A stretch of 64,000 nt of DNA from Lyophyllum atratum (lineage: Eukaryota > Basidiomycota > Agaricomycetes > Agaricales > Lyophyllaceae). A program made the translations under genes and the position numbers. The notes beneath the pieces were generated by a model that saw only the letters and a program-made list of their open reading frames with translations, was not told the DNA's origin and did no database searches. Where the stretch lies: contig JACGCN010000026.1 of the NCBI GenBank assembly GCA_014905825.1, forward strand, positions 186,001-250,000, given 5' to 3'. Below are positions 35,801 to 46,083 of the stretch, in pieces (positions within the stretch are counted from its first letter, which is position 1; every line of letters starts with the position of its first letter).

Positions 35801-36371
35801 GACCGACTGCAGGGTTACGGTAACATTGTTGTCATTCGAGGACGGCGCGGCGATCGACGCAGAAACGTCAAAGGTGTACTTTAAAAATTGATTGTTGACC
35901 CATGCGATAGGGTGTCCAGCCACACTCTGGAATGGGCTGTTAGAACGCTGGATCCCGTAGCATGACTACACGTACGATATTGGCCACGGTATCGATTCCG
36001 TAGAAGACCAAGAGGGTCGTCCGTTCCGCCGTAGATTCCAAAGTACGAGTGAATGGGGATAAGTCAGCTGTATACGTCCAATCGTCGTCAACGATCCAGC
36101 GTTGAGTGAAATCTAAGTTATCCTGAATATGTTTGATTAACCAACGATGATAATGAGAATCCATACCGTTTATTCCGAGCAGTGGCTCGGTGATGACTCC
36201 AGCCTTTGCCAGATCCAAATGCGCCTGGGATGGCGGCCCTGAAGCCGGGATCTGGATAGAACCATTCTTATTCTTCAGCGTCCATTGAAGCTCGGATAGA
36301 TCAAAAATCGCTGCATAGATGCTTGAGACGATTGACAAGAGGAAAAGGGAGACGAGGACGAAGCCATACAT
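32867..36371 (-). CDS. Secreted GH2 beta-mannosidase, copy 1
   Basis: Twelve exons (36167-36371, 35976-36112, 35738-35926, 35620-35682, 34828-35568, 34467-34769, 34355-34411, 34193-34295, 34065-34140, 33280-34006, 33018-33231, 32867-32961) give 969 residues. A signal peptide (MYGFVLVSLFLLSIVSS...) is followed by the GH2 sugar-binding fold (NDFTQRW, FYGIDTVANI, WVNNQF, FEYPGIWPWVRKV). The (beta/alpha)8 domain carries the acid/base glutamate in AGGNEIEG (about E525) and the nucleophile in FTNEFGFHS (about E623). WYRHGAGEGENNLGALVWQLND is also typical of beta-mannosidases. The enzyme removes terminal mannose from beta-1,4-manno-oligosaccharides. ATG at 36371 is used; an upstream TTG is not credible. 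All exon phases close. Confidence 0.85.
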
Positions 36372-36891
36372 GTTCAACCATTCTCAGTACTCGGCGTAGC
36401 TTCCATCTTATAGGTCAGGTACCGCATGGTCCTTGAGACTTCGCCCCACAAGTGACGTAAAATGGATAGTAGCATCAGCAGAGAACAAACAGAAAGTGGG
36501 ATTGGAGGACTTCGTCGATCATGAGGCTGAGTGCCGCCCGGATTTAGCTGATTTTTTAGAGTAATCGGCTCGTGGAAGGCGGCTGCCGCCACGTCAAGAC
36601 GCCCAGGTCGGACTCTTTTGTCTTCCTCTACTGAGCTGGCTTTGAACGAGTACTTTGAAGGACGTGACGGATATGCTCCACCGTGACGCTGACACAGGTG
36701 ATGTTGAATATGGCCGTCTATGGCCATCTGGGATCGCACAAGGGGTTCGGTCAGAGCGACAAGCAATGGGTTGCTCGAAGAAGCGAACGCGGCATCGTGA
36801 GACATCAAAGTGTGGGATGATGGTCATGGTGGACTTAGAGGTCGCGGACCGGGTTTAGTCCGAAGCATCGATCATGTAAATGTCTCCTGAG
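36372..36891. other. Promoter region of beta-mannosidase copy 1
   Basis: 520 bp between the tandem copies. Contains a block shared with the promoter of copy 2 (36702-36736). Confidence 0.6.
36702..36736. promoter_or_regulatory. Conserved promoter block with inverted repeat, copy 1
   Basis: About 35 bp nearly identical to 40806-40840, lying about 330 bp ahead of both beta-mannosidase starts. It contains TGGCC-GTCTAT-GGCCA, an inverted repeat with 5-bp arms. Surrounding promoter sequence is more diverged, so this may be a protein-binding site or simply recent duplication. Confidence 0.4.
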
Positions 36892-36999
36892 GATCATTTA
36901 CGACTCAATCTCCCTTTGAAAAGCTCAAATACTGTCAAATGCGAGTATCATCTACGACCTAATCTCCCTTTGAAAAGCTCAAGTATCATCAAATGTGAG
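36892..36999. repeat. Two tandem copies of a 54-bp unit
   Basis: Units begin at 36892 and 36946 (period 54) and share the string AATCTCCCTTTGAAAAGCTC. The second unit contains the stop codon of beta-mannosidase copy 2 (36989-36991). The first duplicates that 3' end outside the gene. A single related unit sits at the 3' end of copy 1 (about 32825-32885). Confidence 0.75.
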
Positions 37000-39900
37000 T
37001 ATTGTTCCACAGAGACCGAACTACGAAATCCGCAGGGTCTGGTGCCGCAACACGCGAAAGCGCAGGATTCAGGACGAAAGATACTAGAAAAAATGTCAGG
37101 CACAATTGATGACAGCCAGCACAGGTACGGGTGACCGACCTGTTCTATCGATCCCTGGAATCAGGTAGAAGCCATTCGAGGGTAGACCTGTCTCCTTATC
37201 AATGAACACCCCGATTGTTCCCGCGGGATGGTCCAACCATGTCCATGGTGCCACACCTCCTTTGGCCGACAGGGTAAACGTGAGATCTTGACTTCTGATG
37301 ACACTGATCTCTGGATCGACGAGGTGGGCGTTGGCCAGGGATGTCGGAGTGAACTGTACAAACGGGTCAATATTCGTCGTCAAATGATTAAAAGCAGCCT
37401 GACATATTGTTCATTGGTCACTTTCCGACCATCGATATCCGCTGTCACGTTGAGAAGGAGCCACACATCTGCTGCTTCCTTGCCAGCGGGAAGTATCGTT
37501 TTCAACCCCGAGGCCTCGAAGATCCATGAGTTGTTCAACGCCGGGACCGTGAAGTTGAACAATGTCGTATTCAGCGGCTTACCCAACCAATCGTACCATG
37601 TGAGCTGCGCCGACCCTTGCACCTCCTGCAACCGATCAGAAATGACGAGTGTGCGCAACGTCTCGTTTGCGGCTGTCCAGAAGGGAGAGATCGTGATCGG
37701 CGAGAAGATTCCCGTCAACCCATACTGCAGTACCTTCCATCTCCCAGAATACTCGATGCTCGACCAGCTAACACCCTGCCAGATGTCGTTGAGCTGCCAT
37801 ACTAACGCTCCGAGGTTATTCTCGCCCTGGCCAGCCCCATGACGATACCAGGCGACCTGAGATACCATAGTCATCGTCTGGAAGACCTGCGTGCTGTAGC
37901 ACCATTGCGCAAACGTCTGATTGGTATCGGTCGTGCCAGGGGTTGGGAGCCAGAGTTCCACAGCTACCGTCAGTTCCCGCTGGCCTTCCGGGGCGTTGGG
38001 GTTAGGGAATGCGAGCGAGCCCGCAGGTGGATGATGTTCTCTTGACATGACTACTGTGGAGTTGAAAGAAAAGTCTTCCGGAGAGGTTAGGACTTCTTCC
38101 CAGCTGTAGAAGGACGGCATCGAGTGGAACCTGAGAGTTTAGCGTGAGCCTCGTCGTCCGAAGATAGCTCTGGTCCCGACGGAATAGACGAACCCAAATT
38201 CATTCATAAATCTGGATACTGGGAACGTGCTGTAATCGAATGCTACGCTGGCATCGTAGTTATATCGTTCTTATAAAAGCATCATTTGAGACCTTAACGT
38301 CAACCTGTAAGATATAGAGCGTACCTGCGTTGCCATATATATTGCCTTGTGTCCCATTGTCGAATCGAAGGACGTACGGGTCAAGACTGAGGACGCCTTT
38401 CGTTGTTGAGCAGTCGGTGTAGGGTACCTATGAGGATTCGAGCTGTAAGGAGGCGTTCGTTATTGAGTCTCAGGTGTAAACATACTGAATGGGTCTCAGA
38501 TACGACAATATCGTGTAAGAAGTGCTGGAACAGGGTCACGAACTATAACGTTCTTTAGTCGATGGAAAGGAGGGTACTGCAGAGTAGGCAACACACCTCG
38601 TTCAAAAAATGAATTCCATTCTCCACGGAACGATTCGTCGACGTGACAATACCTTCAATCTCGTTTCCACCAGCCCACTGAACATTGCTCGGGTGCCTGT
38701 TCACTCTCCTGACATTCTGGCGGACCTCAGATTCTATAGTCTCGAGCAAAAAGTCGTTGATCGGATATAAGGCATCGGAGAAGATGAGCTCGGACCAGGC
38801 CAGAATTCCTATTTCGTCGCAGATGGAGTAGAAGTCGTATCCGCCTCCTGCAACGGAGGACGAAGATGGCTGGTATGTCCCACCACCCCACACTCGCAGC
38901 TGAAAACGATATGAACGTTAGAACACGTTCCGCAGCAGGTGAGGATAAAGGGAACGAACCATGTTCTGCCCACTCTTCACGGCGCTTTCCAAAACCCACC
39001 TCACATGATCAGTAGTCATCCTAGCGTAGAAGGGATCGAACGGAATGATGTTGGTCCCAAGACTGTAGAACGCCTTCCCGTTGATCTTGAAGTGCCACTG
39101 GTCGCCTGGAATAATCCCTCTCCGGCCGACATCTTCCTTGGAATACGGTGCTTGCGCAAGCTCGATTGTCCGGAATCCCGTCCTCGTGACGAAGTTCACG
39201 AGGCTGTTGGAAGAGGCATTGTCCGACGCCGGAGTACCAAGGACAACAGTCAAGTTGTAGAGCTGTGGTGTCCCGAGATTATGGGGGTACCATCTCTGTG
39301 GCACGCTATCCGGAATTGACCAGGTAGCAGTGACCCAAAATGACTCATTGGTCGAGATCGGGATATTAGAAATGTCGAAGGGCTTGGACCTGATGTTGAG
39401 CTCGGGGAAAGCGAGTGTCAGGATGGATTTCGGTATTGCAGCAGCAGAGCGAAGCGCAAGAGTGACATTCACGATCCAGTCGGCATTCTGTTTGGGAGGA
39501 ACAGAGAATGACTGGCCGGTTTTGTAGATATCGATAGAAGACTCATCGACGAAAATTGGCCCGGCCACATCGTTCACGCTCGCGGGGTCTGAAGGTGATA
39601 TGGGCGGTGTGCCTGTTTGAATGGTCGAAACGTTTGTATTGGACGACAAGGTCACCAGATAAGCTCGCTTGTATATCCCAACCGGTACGAATGCGGGGCC
39701 CTACCTCCTATTTCAGGACATACTCAAGGCGATCAAATTTCGCAACTCACCCAATCCCAACCGAAGTCGGAGGCAACCTTGCGGACCCACGGAAAGATGC
39801 CAGGATATTCGAACTAATGGTGCAGACGTGAGTGCAACGATGGTACGAAATGAGGATACACTACTTACCCCACCGTTCCCAGGGAAATGTTCAGCATCAG

Positions 39901-40506
39901 GCCGCGTGCTAACGTTCAAGGCGTAGTGATAAGCCGACTGGAGGGATACAGTGACATTGTTGTCATCTGAGGACGGCGATGCAACTGATGCAGAAACGTC
40001 GAAGGTGTATTGTCGAAATTGATTGTTCACCCATGCCACAGGGTGTCCAGCCACACTCTGGACTGACTGTCAGAACACTTGACCACATGGCATGACTACT
40101 GTACACGTACGATATTGGCAACGGTATCAATTCCGTAAAAGACCAAAAGGGTCGTCTGTTCCGCCGTGGCGTTCAATGTACGACTGAATGGGGACAAGTC
40201 AGCCGTATATGTCCAGTCGTCGTCGATGATCCAACGTTGAGTAAAGTCTAGGGTATCATGAATACCTTCCAATCAATAATACTGATACTGGGAATACTCA
40301 CCGTTTATTCCGAGAAGTGGCTCGGTAATCACTCCAGCATTCGCGAGATCCAAGTGAGCCTGGGACGGGGGTCCTGAAGCCGGAATCTGGATGGAACCAT
40401 TCTTGTTCTTCAGCGTCCACTGAAGCTCGGAGAGATCGAAGATTGCTCCAGAAACGCTTGAGATGATCGATAGAGACAAAAGGGAGGCGAACGTAGAGCT
40501 ATACAT
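36989..40506 (-). CDS. Secreted GH2 beta-mannosidase, copy 2
   Basis: Twelve exons (40302-40506, 40111-40247, 39869-40057, 39751-39813, 38960-39700, 38597-38899, 38486-38542, 38325-38427, 38194-38269, 37404-38130, 37140-37353, 36989-37083) give 969 residues. Every exon has exactly the same length as in copy 1. The signal peptide (MYSSTFASLLSLSIISS...) is the most diverged segment. The acid/base AGGNEIEG and nucleophile NEFGFHS glutamates are both kept, as are all splice sites. The copies are head-to-tail and about 4.1 kb apart, so they arose by tandem duplication. Most differences are silent or conservative, and both frames are open. This suggests both are under selection; dosage or slightly different substrate use is possible. 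Confidence 0.85.
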
Positions 40507-41268
40507 GTTGGAAAGCTCCCAGTACTCGGGGAAATTTACATGTTATAGTTTGGGTACCGCATGCTGCTCGAGACTTCCGCCCCACAAATCACGTCAAAGG
40601 TGCTTGGTAGTAAGAAAAGGAGAAGGTGGCAATAGGAGAGTTCCGTCGATCATGAGGCTGAGGGCCGCCAAATTTAGAATTTGGCTTCGTGGAGGGCCGC
40701 CTGACGCCACGTCGATACACACAACTCAGACTTCTTTCTTTGCGCTGCCGCTTCGAACGAGAAGAACGGGTCGAATATGCTCCACCTTCACGATGATGGG
40801 GATGATGTTGAATACGGCCGTCTATGGCCACCTGGGATCGGGCACGACGTCTTGTCAGAATAATGAGTGACGAGTTGTCCGAAGAAGCAAGTGCGGGATC
40901 ACGAGGCATCATAATGTGGAATAATGTTGTACCATCCTCGAAGTTCAAGGCGCTGAAGCGGTGAAGTCGGCGTCATTATATGCTGGGAAGCATCATCATG
41001 TGACGTCTTTCGATCCATTTGCCCATCCCGTGTGAACCGAAGATCCCAAACATACGCCTCAGCGTGAGTATTTGACCAGTGCGTCCGACTACCTTCCCGA
41101 ACAGGTGTCATTTCTTCTCACATGTCCGACGACAGTGGAATCCAATCCTCCCAAGCACGCCAAGAGTGAAATATGTAGGACATAAGATAAGAACTTACAG
41201 AAGGCCACGGAAGAATGTTCGTACATCCTAGCATTGCCATCGAAACGATTCGCCACGACTCTTGTAAA
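40507..41268. other. Promoter region of beta-mannosidase copy 2 and 3' flank of the Mug135-like gene
   Basis: 762 bp without a gene. Holds the conserved block at 40806-40840. Confidence 0.5.
40806..40840. promoter_or_regulatory. Conserved promoter block with inverted repeat, copy 2
   Basis: Counterpart of 36702-36736. One arm base differs (CGGCC-GTCTAT-GGCCA). Confidence 0.4.
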
Positions 41269-41810
41269 CTATGCGACCTCGACACGGCATCCGATCGCTC
41301 GGCCAATCTCCTTCTTACGCTGGTTGATAGTGCGAGGCGGAGGTACCCCGTACCCGTCGAGATATGCGGTCGTTTGAGCTCCCGTTAATGTTCTGATAGA
41401 CTCCACGTTTAGGAGCGCGGGAAGATTGTGCTGGAGAAGGTTAAGAATGAAATAAAGAAAGAAGTCTAGTCATAACTTACTGGCGGCGCTGTAGGCAGAG
41501 TCCCGTCATTGAAAGGTACGATCTTGTAGGGTTCGACGGTCCCGTCAGCGCACCGGGAGTTGTACATCTATCATACAATTAACACGAGGGTGGCTATAAA
41601 TGTGATCGGACAGGACGAACTTGATTGACGGTCTGCGTGAGGGGTGCAAGACCAAGCCTAAGGCCGCGAGCCAAGGCAGCCGCGAACCAAGGTGGCGCCT
41701 CTGCCGCCGCCGCATCTTCATCTGAATGGCAAATATCAATAACATCGTATGGCGGCGGCGCTTGCAAAGCAACAACGTACCCGGGGGAGCGTAAGAAGCC
41801 ATAAGCTTGG
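41269..41810 (-). pseudogene. 3' part of a Mug135-like gene interrupted by a LINE
   Basis: Exons 41781-41802 onward (41781-41810 including the duplicated target), 41621-41721, 41481-41567 and 41269-41430 encode the conserved C-terminal region of Mug135-like proteins. Markers are APPWFAAALARG, PYKIVPFNDGTLP, HNLPALLNVESIRTL, TAYLDGYGVPPPR and EIGRAIGC. The family is widespread in Agaricomycetes and named after a fission yeast meiotic gene; its molecular role is unknown. The frame runs leftwards from the target-site duplication. Its 5' half lies 10.8 kb away at 52640-52902 (also minus), in the same reading frame. An ATG at 41802 could still start a 123-residue remnant, but its natural promoter has been displaced. 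Confidence 0.8.
41793..41810. repeat. Left target-site duplication of the LINE (18 bp)
   Basis: AAGAAGCCATAAGCTTGG, identical to 52640-52657 immediately after the poly(A) tract. Confidence 0.85.
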
Positions 41811-41824
41811 GGGCTTCTTGGACC

Positions 41825-41882
41825 CGAACCACCACCATCTGGTGGTTCGACACCCGATTCCCACCGTTTCTTCGGTGGGAAT
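41825..41882 (+). other. Two perfect hairpins at the LINE 5' end
   Basis: Stem 1: CGAACCACC (41825-41833) pairs with GGTGGTTCG (41841-41849), loop of 7. Stem 2: ATTCCCACCG (41857-41866) pairs with CGGTGGGAAT (41873-41882), loop of 6. They start 14 nt from the element's first base, so the 5' UTR RNA is strongly structured. Confidence 0.7.
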
Positions 41883-42003
41883 TGGCACGAAACGGCCCGA
41901 ACCGTCTCGTGACTCCTGACCGAGACTCTGCAAGAATGCAGCAGTCCAAGAACCTTGCCCCCCTCAATGTCGAGGACCGGTAGAGCAGTTTTCGTTAAGA
42001 GCG

Positions 42004-42551
42004 ATGCCTAGCTCACAACCACCCATTCGCACTGAGGCCCATTCACCACCCTCTGGGATGAGTGATCTCAACTTCCATCATTTGGTAATCGACATTTCTA
42101 AAGCCCCCGAAAAGTCCCTGAACGATCGATTAAGAGACCTTGCCGCCGCAATCATCGCTGAGTCCTCCTGCCCAACTACAGTCCGTGTGTATTATTCCTT
42201 TACTTGATGCCTAACACGTATGTACAAGAAGGTTGAAGCAGACCACTAACAGTGTTATATGCTCCCGTAAGCCTCGAGTATTGCCAGGAGCAGCACGTGT
42301 TTTATCAACTACGTGTACACTTAATCACACAGTACACTTCAAACTTTGGTTATACTTTGTACGACATCCGGAAACCCACTACCAACATTCCCTCTGCGTT
42401 GATCCCGCCCGCGTCTGTAATGGAAACACCTCCCCCTAACGGAGCTTCTCCACATACCTTCTGGGCTCAAAGTCCCTCTTCCCTTTGGAATGTTAAGCCA
42501 GGGGAGAGGGTATTTGGTGTCATAATGTCCCTGCTTCGATTGTGCGGTTAG
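42004..42551 (+). CDS. Spliced ORF of unknown function in the LINE 5' region
   Basis: Exons 42004-42184, 42253-42266 (14 nt) and 42333-42551 give 137 residues starting MPSSQPPIRTEAHSP. The middle micro-exon encodes only LLYAP-type sequence and restores the frame between a GTGTGT donor and a CACACAG acceptor. The product contains ISKAPEKSLNDRLRDLAAAI and a Pro-rich C-terminal half. No family recognised. It lies inside the insertion, so it is either a LINE ORF0 or captured sequence. Introns inside a retroelement are unusual. Confidence 0.4.
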
Positions 42552-42619
42552 CCGACCGCTCCAAAGCCAAGCAAGGACTATACGTAACACACGTGGAGAA
42601 AATTTTCTATTCAGTACTG

Positions 42620-42627
42620 TATAAAAA
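42620..42627 (+). promoter_or_regulatory. TATA box of the 174-residue ORF
   Basis: TATAAAAA, 51-58 nt ahead of the ATG at 42678. Confidence 0.5.
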
Positions 42628-42677
42628 CCCCATAAATAATTCACATACCCAACAGCCCAACTTCTACGCTCTCTATC

Positions 42678-43202
42678 ATGTTCTACTTCACTCCCCCCGC
42701 CAATTTCCAACGTCGCCCACCCCTTGGCAATAGTACCACCCCTTTGGAAGTACAAGTCGGCAAGCATTCGTACCTCCCATCATGGAACACGTACCAGTTC
42801 CACTGGAGGGCCCAGATGTTGGGAAGACCCAGCGAAAAGAATAGCATCGCTGTGGGCGATTATATCCACATCGTCTCCCAATTCTCCTCCTCAGCCTTCG
42901 ATCTTGATGACATTGCAGATCTGCATGGCCTAATCACGGGTTTCAGCATCACCAACACATTCTACACTATATCTTTCACCGTCAAGACAGAGGAAGTGGG
43001 GGACGTGGTGCTTCAAGTCCCATATCACTACGCCTCTCTTAGCTCCGAGGACTTCCAGATGCATGTCTCCAGGATAAACTCCCCGCATTACGTGAACGAT
43101 GCTGCTTATTATGAGATGGTGGAACGCATTTTTGGGCATAATGGCAGGGTGAGGAAAGAAGCCCGCCCCCATGAAGTACCTGCCAAGCGTGTCAGATACT
43201 AG
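42678..43202 (+). CDS. 174-residue protein of unknown function in the LINE 5' region
   Basis: Uninterrupted ORF starting MFYFTPPANFQRRPP, preceded by a TATA box. Composition is that of a folded soluble protein (VGDYIHIVSQFSS, GLITGFSITNTFYTISFTV), with a basic C-terminus (GRVRKEARPHEVPAKRVRY). I recognise no domain. Position and TATA box suggest its own transcript rather than part of the LINE mRNA. Alternatives are a LINE accessory ORF or a transduced host gene. Confidence 0.5.
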   Translation: MFYFTPPANFQRRPPLGNSTTPLEVQVGKHSYLPSWNTYQFHWRAQMLGRPSEKNSIAVGDYIHIVSQFSSSAFDLDDIADLHGLITGFSITNTFYTISFTVKTEEVGDVVLQVPYHYASLSSEDFQMHVSRINSPHYVNDAAYYEMVERIFGHNGRVRKEARPHEVPAKRVRY

Positions 43203-44122
43203 AGCAGAGATCCACACAGTTTGCCAACCGTACCCTCCAGGCTCCTCTCCTATACGTGAGTTCGGGTTACTCTTCCCCAACCACACCGACACTTACGGAA
43301 GGCGCTGACTCCCTTAGAACCGTCTCTCCTTGAACAATCACTCCTTGATCCTTTTGATAAGCTTACGTACATATACACGCGTCGCTCTCCTCATCCCCGC
43401 TATATCTTTGTTTGTCTTAACCCCCCCAGGGTAATAAACACCTTTAATCTATCCGCTCACACGGTCCCATGCTCCCTCCCCACCATCATCGTGTTCTGGA
43501 TCAGAGTCCCTTCCAGAACCCTCACGGCTTTCAAGCTGTGATACTCTTGCAACGTCATCCCCTCGTCAACTGAACATACTCAACGTCATTATGCGAGGGT
43601 CACTCTAGAAGGTTGCGATGGTCGGGAATTAGGACCCTGCAATCGAGTCCTACCATCAACCTTTCAACGATAAGTACGTCTTCGCCACGTCACTGAGGAT
43701 ACCTTGGCTGCAAAGTGGTACACGCTCTCTGTCAGACAGTAGTACCTTTGCGTGTGGGCCTGTATGAGAAAATCGACGAGTTAATCGTGAGCTCTCCTTC
43801 CACCAAACTCGCCCTTCCCCTTTCACCTCTTCCAGTACGCACAACATTTCGTAACCCGCTCTGGATATCTATCAACGGACACATTTATATGGTGGCGTTA
43901 TCCCCAATATTGCAGTATAAATGATTGGCTTAATCTCACCGTCATTACAGATATCTCTCGTCATTGACCAATCCATCTCAAACTCGACATCATCATATCC
44001 CCAGAACATCGCGAACCTGCCGTCTGCAGAAAAACGGCCCGTCTCGCCTCAAAAGTTTAAAAGGAGGGTCATGTCACAGTCGAAACTCAGGTATATCGAG
44101 CCACCCTAGCACATCATCACAC
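43203..44122. other. Non-coding interval between accessory ORF and ORF1
   Basis: 920 bp, pyrimidine-rich on the plus strand. Likely leader sequence for ORF1; no gene supported. Confidence 0.4.
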
Positions 44123-46083
44123 ATGTCTAACATCGAAGTTAACTCCCCAATCTCCCCTCTACCACAATCCCCACAGGCTGCGTCAACGGACCTTACCTTG
44201 ACATCCGTCCCGTGGCCACCCACTAGTTTCGCTGCCGCTCTACAGCAACCCTCCAACAAGAGAGCAGCAGAAGCCAGCCCCCAAAAAGAGCCGGGTGAGA
44301 TCATCTTTAATGCGTCTAAAAGGAATACTGCGACACGTTTACCTCGAGCTCCGGCGGCCCAAGTGAATGAAATGCCAACATCTGGCGAGGATGGGAGGGA
44401 CCCCGCAGCTTTTCCTCCTTTATTACATTCCGCCCACCCCTTCCATCCCACAGAAGACATCATGGACCAGGATCAGGCTACTCGTTTCTCTCTCGTACCA
44501 GCGTTCGTGCGTGCGCGCACATTGTCGCGAGAAGCGATCCCTACCCGTTCTGATAACATCGCCGTCTCCGACTCCGAGTCAGATTATTTGCCTCCATCCC
44601 CCTTGGACGACATCACTGTCGCTGCGCTGGATCGCATGGAGGCTGAAGAAAGTCTTCGTCGTTCTGCTGGAACTGCGGAACGCACACCCACCACCAGAGG
44701 GAGTCAGTCTTTGTACAGGAAAGGCAAATCTGCATCCTCGATCCCCGCTGGATTGCATTTCAAAAAGACATTGCGAGGTGAGCTCCACTCGTGTCTCTCA
44801 AAGACTTAATTCTAATGATTGGCATAGCTAAAACTCCGGCAGTTACCTCCCACAACCTACTGGACCACGACATAGCCATGGCGGATGCCTCCCAGGGTTC
44901 TCCCAGCACGAGGTCCACATCCGTGACTGCCGCTCCCGGAGGCCCGACAAATGGACCCGCTATCCAGCTCACCACCACGTCTGCTTTTGCAGAACCGCAC
45001 TTTCTCCGGCCTGGACGCTCCGTCACGATCGAGGACGGGGTGATGGTCCTCAGCGAAGGCGGAGAACCGATCCTAAGGTATACCGCCAAGCCATCGACAG
45101 GCTTTCCTCGTATCGATTTAGGAGCACCCCCCCTGCAGAACATTACCAGGGACCTGGCTCAGAAATGGTCAGAGCTACCCCCGCCGAAACTACTAATGCG
45201 ATCTTTCAATGCACGTTTCGACCCCAATCCTCAAGAAGCCGTTCACAGAGCGGAGGACTTAATCGCGCTTGCCTGCGGGGCAGGTGCTCAAAACGTGATC
45301 GTTAGCCCTCCCACCCAGGCCACCTACGACCCTTTCCGCTTTCCCTCCCCTTATTCCTTCTTAGTGTCCGGCATCTCACAGTCTGCAGCCGATGAGCTCC
45401 TCGACCTACACATTCTGAGTACGGACAAAGCCTCCCTCATTTTCGACCCATTCGTCCCTCGGAACCCTCGCCACCTAATTACCATCCGAGGCCTTACCTT
45501 CCGTAACACAACCGAAGCCGCCGTCGAAGTCGCAGACATTGTCCGCCGGAGGCTGGTGGCCACCCCGGAAATCGCTTCCCACATCCACGACCACTTGATG
45601 ATCGCTGACGCTGGTGCAGTAGCGACGGCCTATGCCTCGATACAGGCAACAAGCATTGAGGCGGCGCTTCCCAAAGCTCAGGGAGGAAAACAATTGCTAT
45701 GGAACATTGAATGGGATCCACCTCAGGTCAAACTCACGAACTACTTCAAGCTCGTTCACCTTGTCCAAGATGTTAAATTTCCCACTACAGTACGCGGTAC
45801 GGGTCTCCCCTTGATTAGCGACTTGGTTTTCCGATGCGTCGGTTGTAAGGGCATATCACACCCTACGCCCCTTTGCCCTCTCCCCGATGTACCGGGCTGG
45901 CTAGGACCTAGAAAGGCTCCAGACGAGGACGATGATCTCGCAATTGATGCCTTTAATAGACCCAAGACAAATGGTGCAAAGGGAGGGGTGAAAGGGAAGG
46001 ATCCAATTCGAGGAGGCCGCGGGGGTGGAAAGTTTAGACCTGGCCGTGGAGGCAATCGCGGTAGGGGGTCCAGTAGGACTTAG
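44123..46083 (+). CDS. LINE ORF1 (gag-like RNA-binding protein)
   Basis: Best read as two segments, 44123-44777 and 44828-46083 (636 residues). They are joined by a 50-nt intron with GTGAGC donor and GGCATAG acceptor. The N-terminal half is disordered and Ser/Pro-rich (MSNIEVNSPISPLPQ...). The C-terminal half has a globular region, a CVGCKGISHPTPLCPL zinc-knuckle-like motif and a Gly/Arg-rich tail (GGRGGGKFRPGRGGNRGRG), as in LINE nucleic-acid-binding ORF1 proteins. Alternatively these are two ORFs: the first stops at 44807-44809 and a second begins at an ATG 6 nt later (44815), which would suit reinitiation. The choice is not decidable from sequence alone. Confidence 0.65.
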
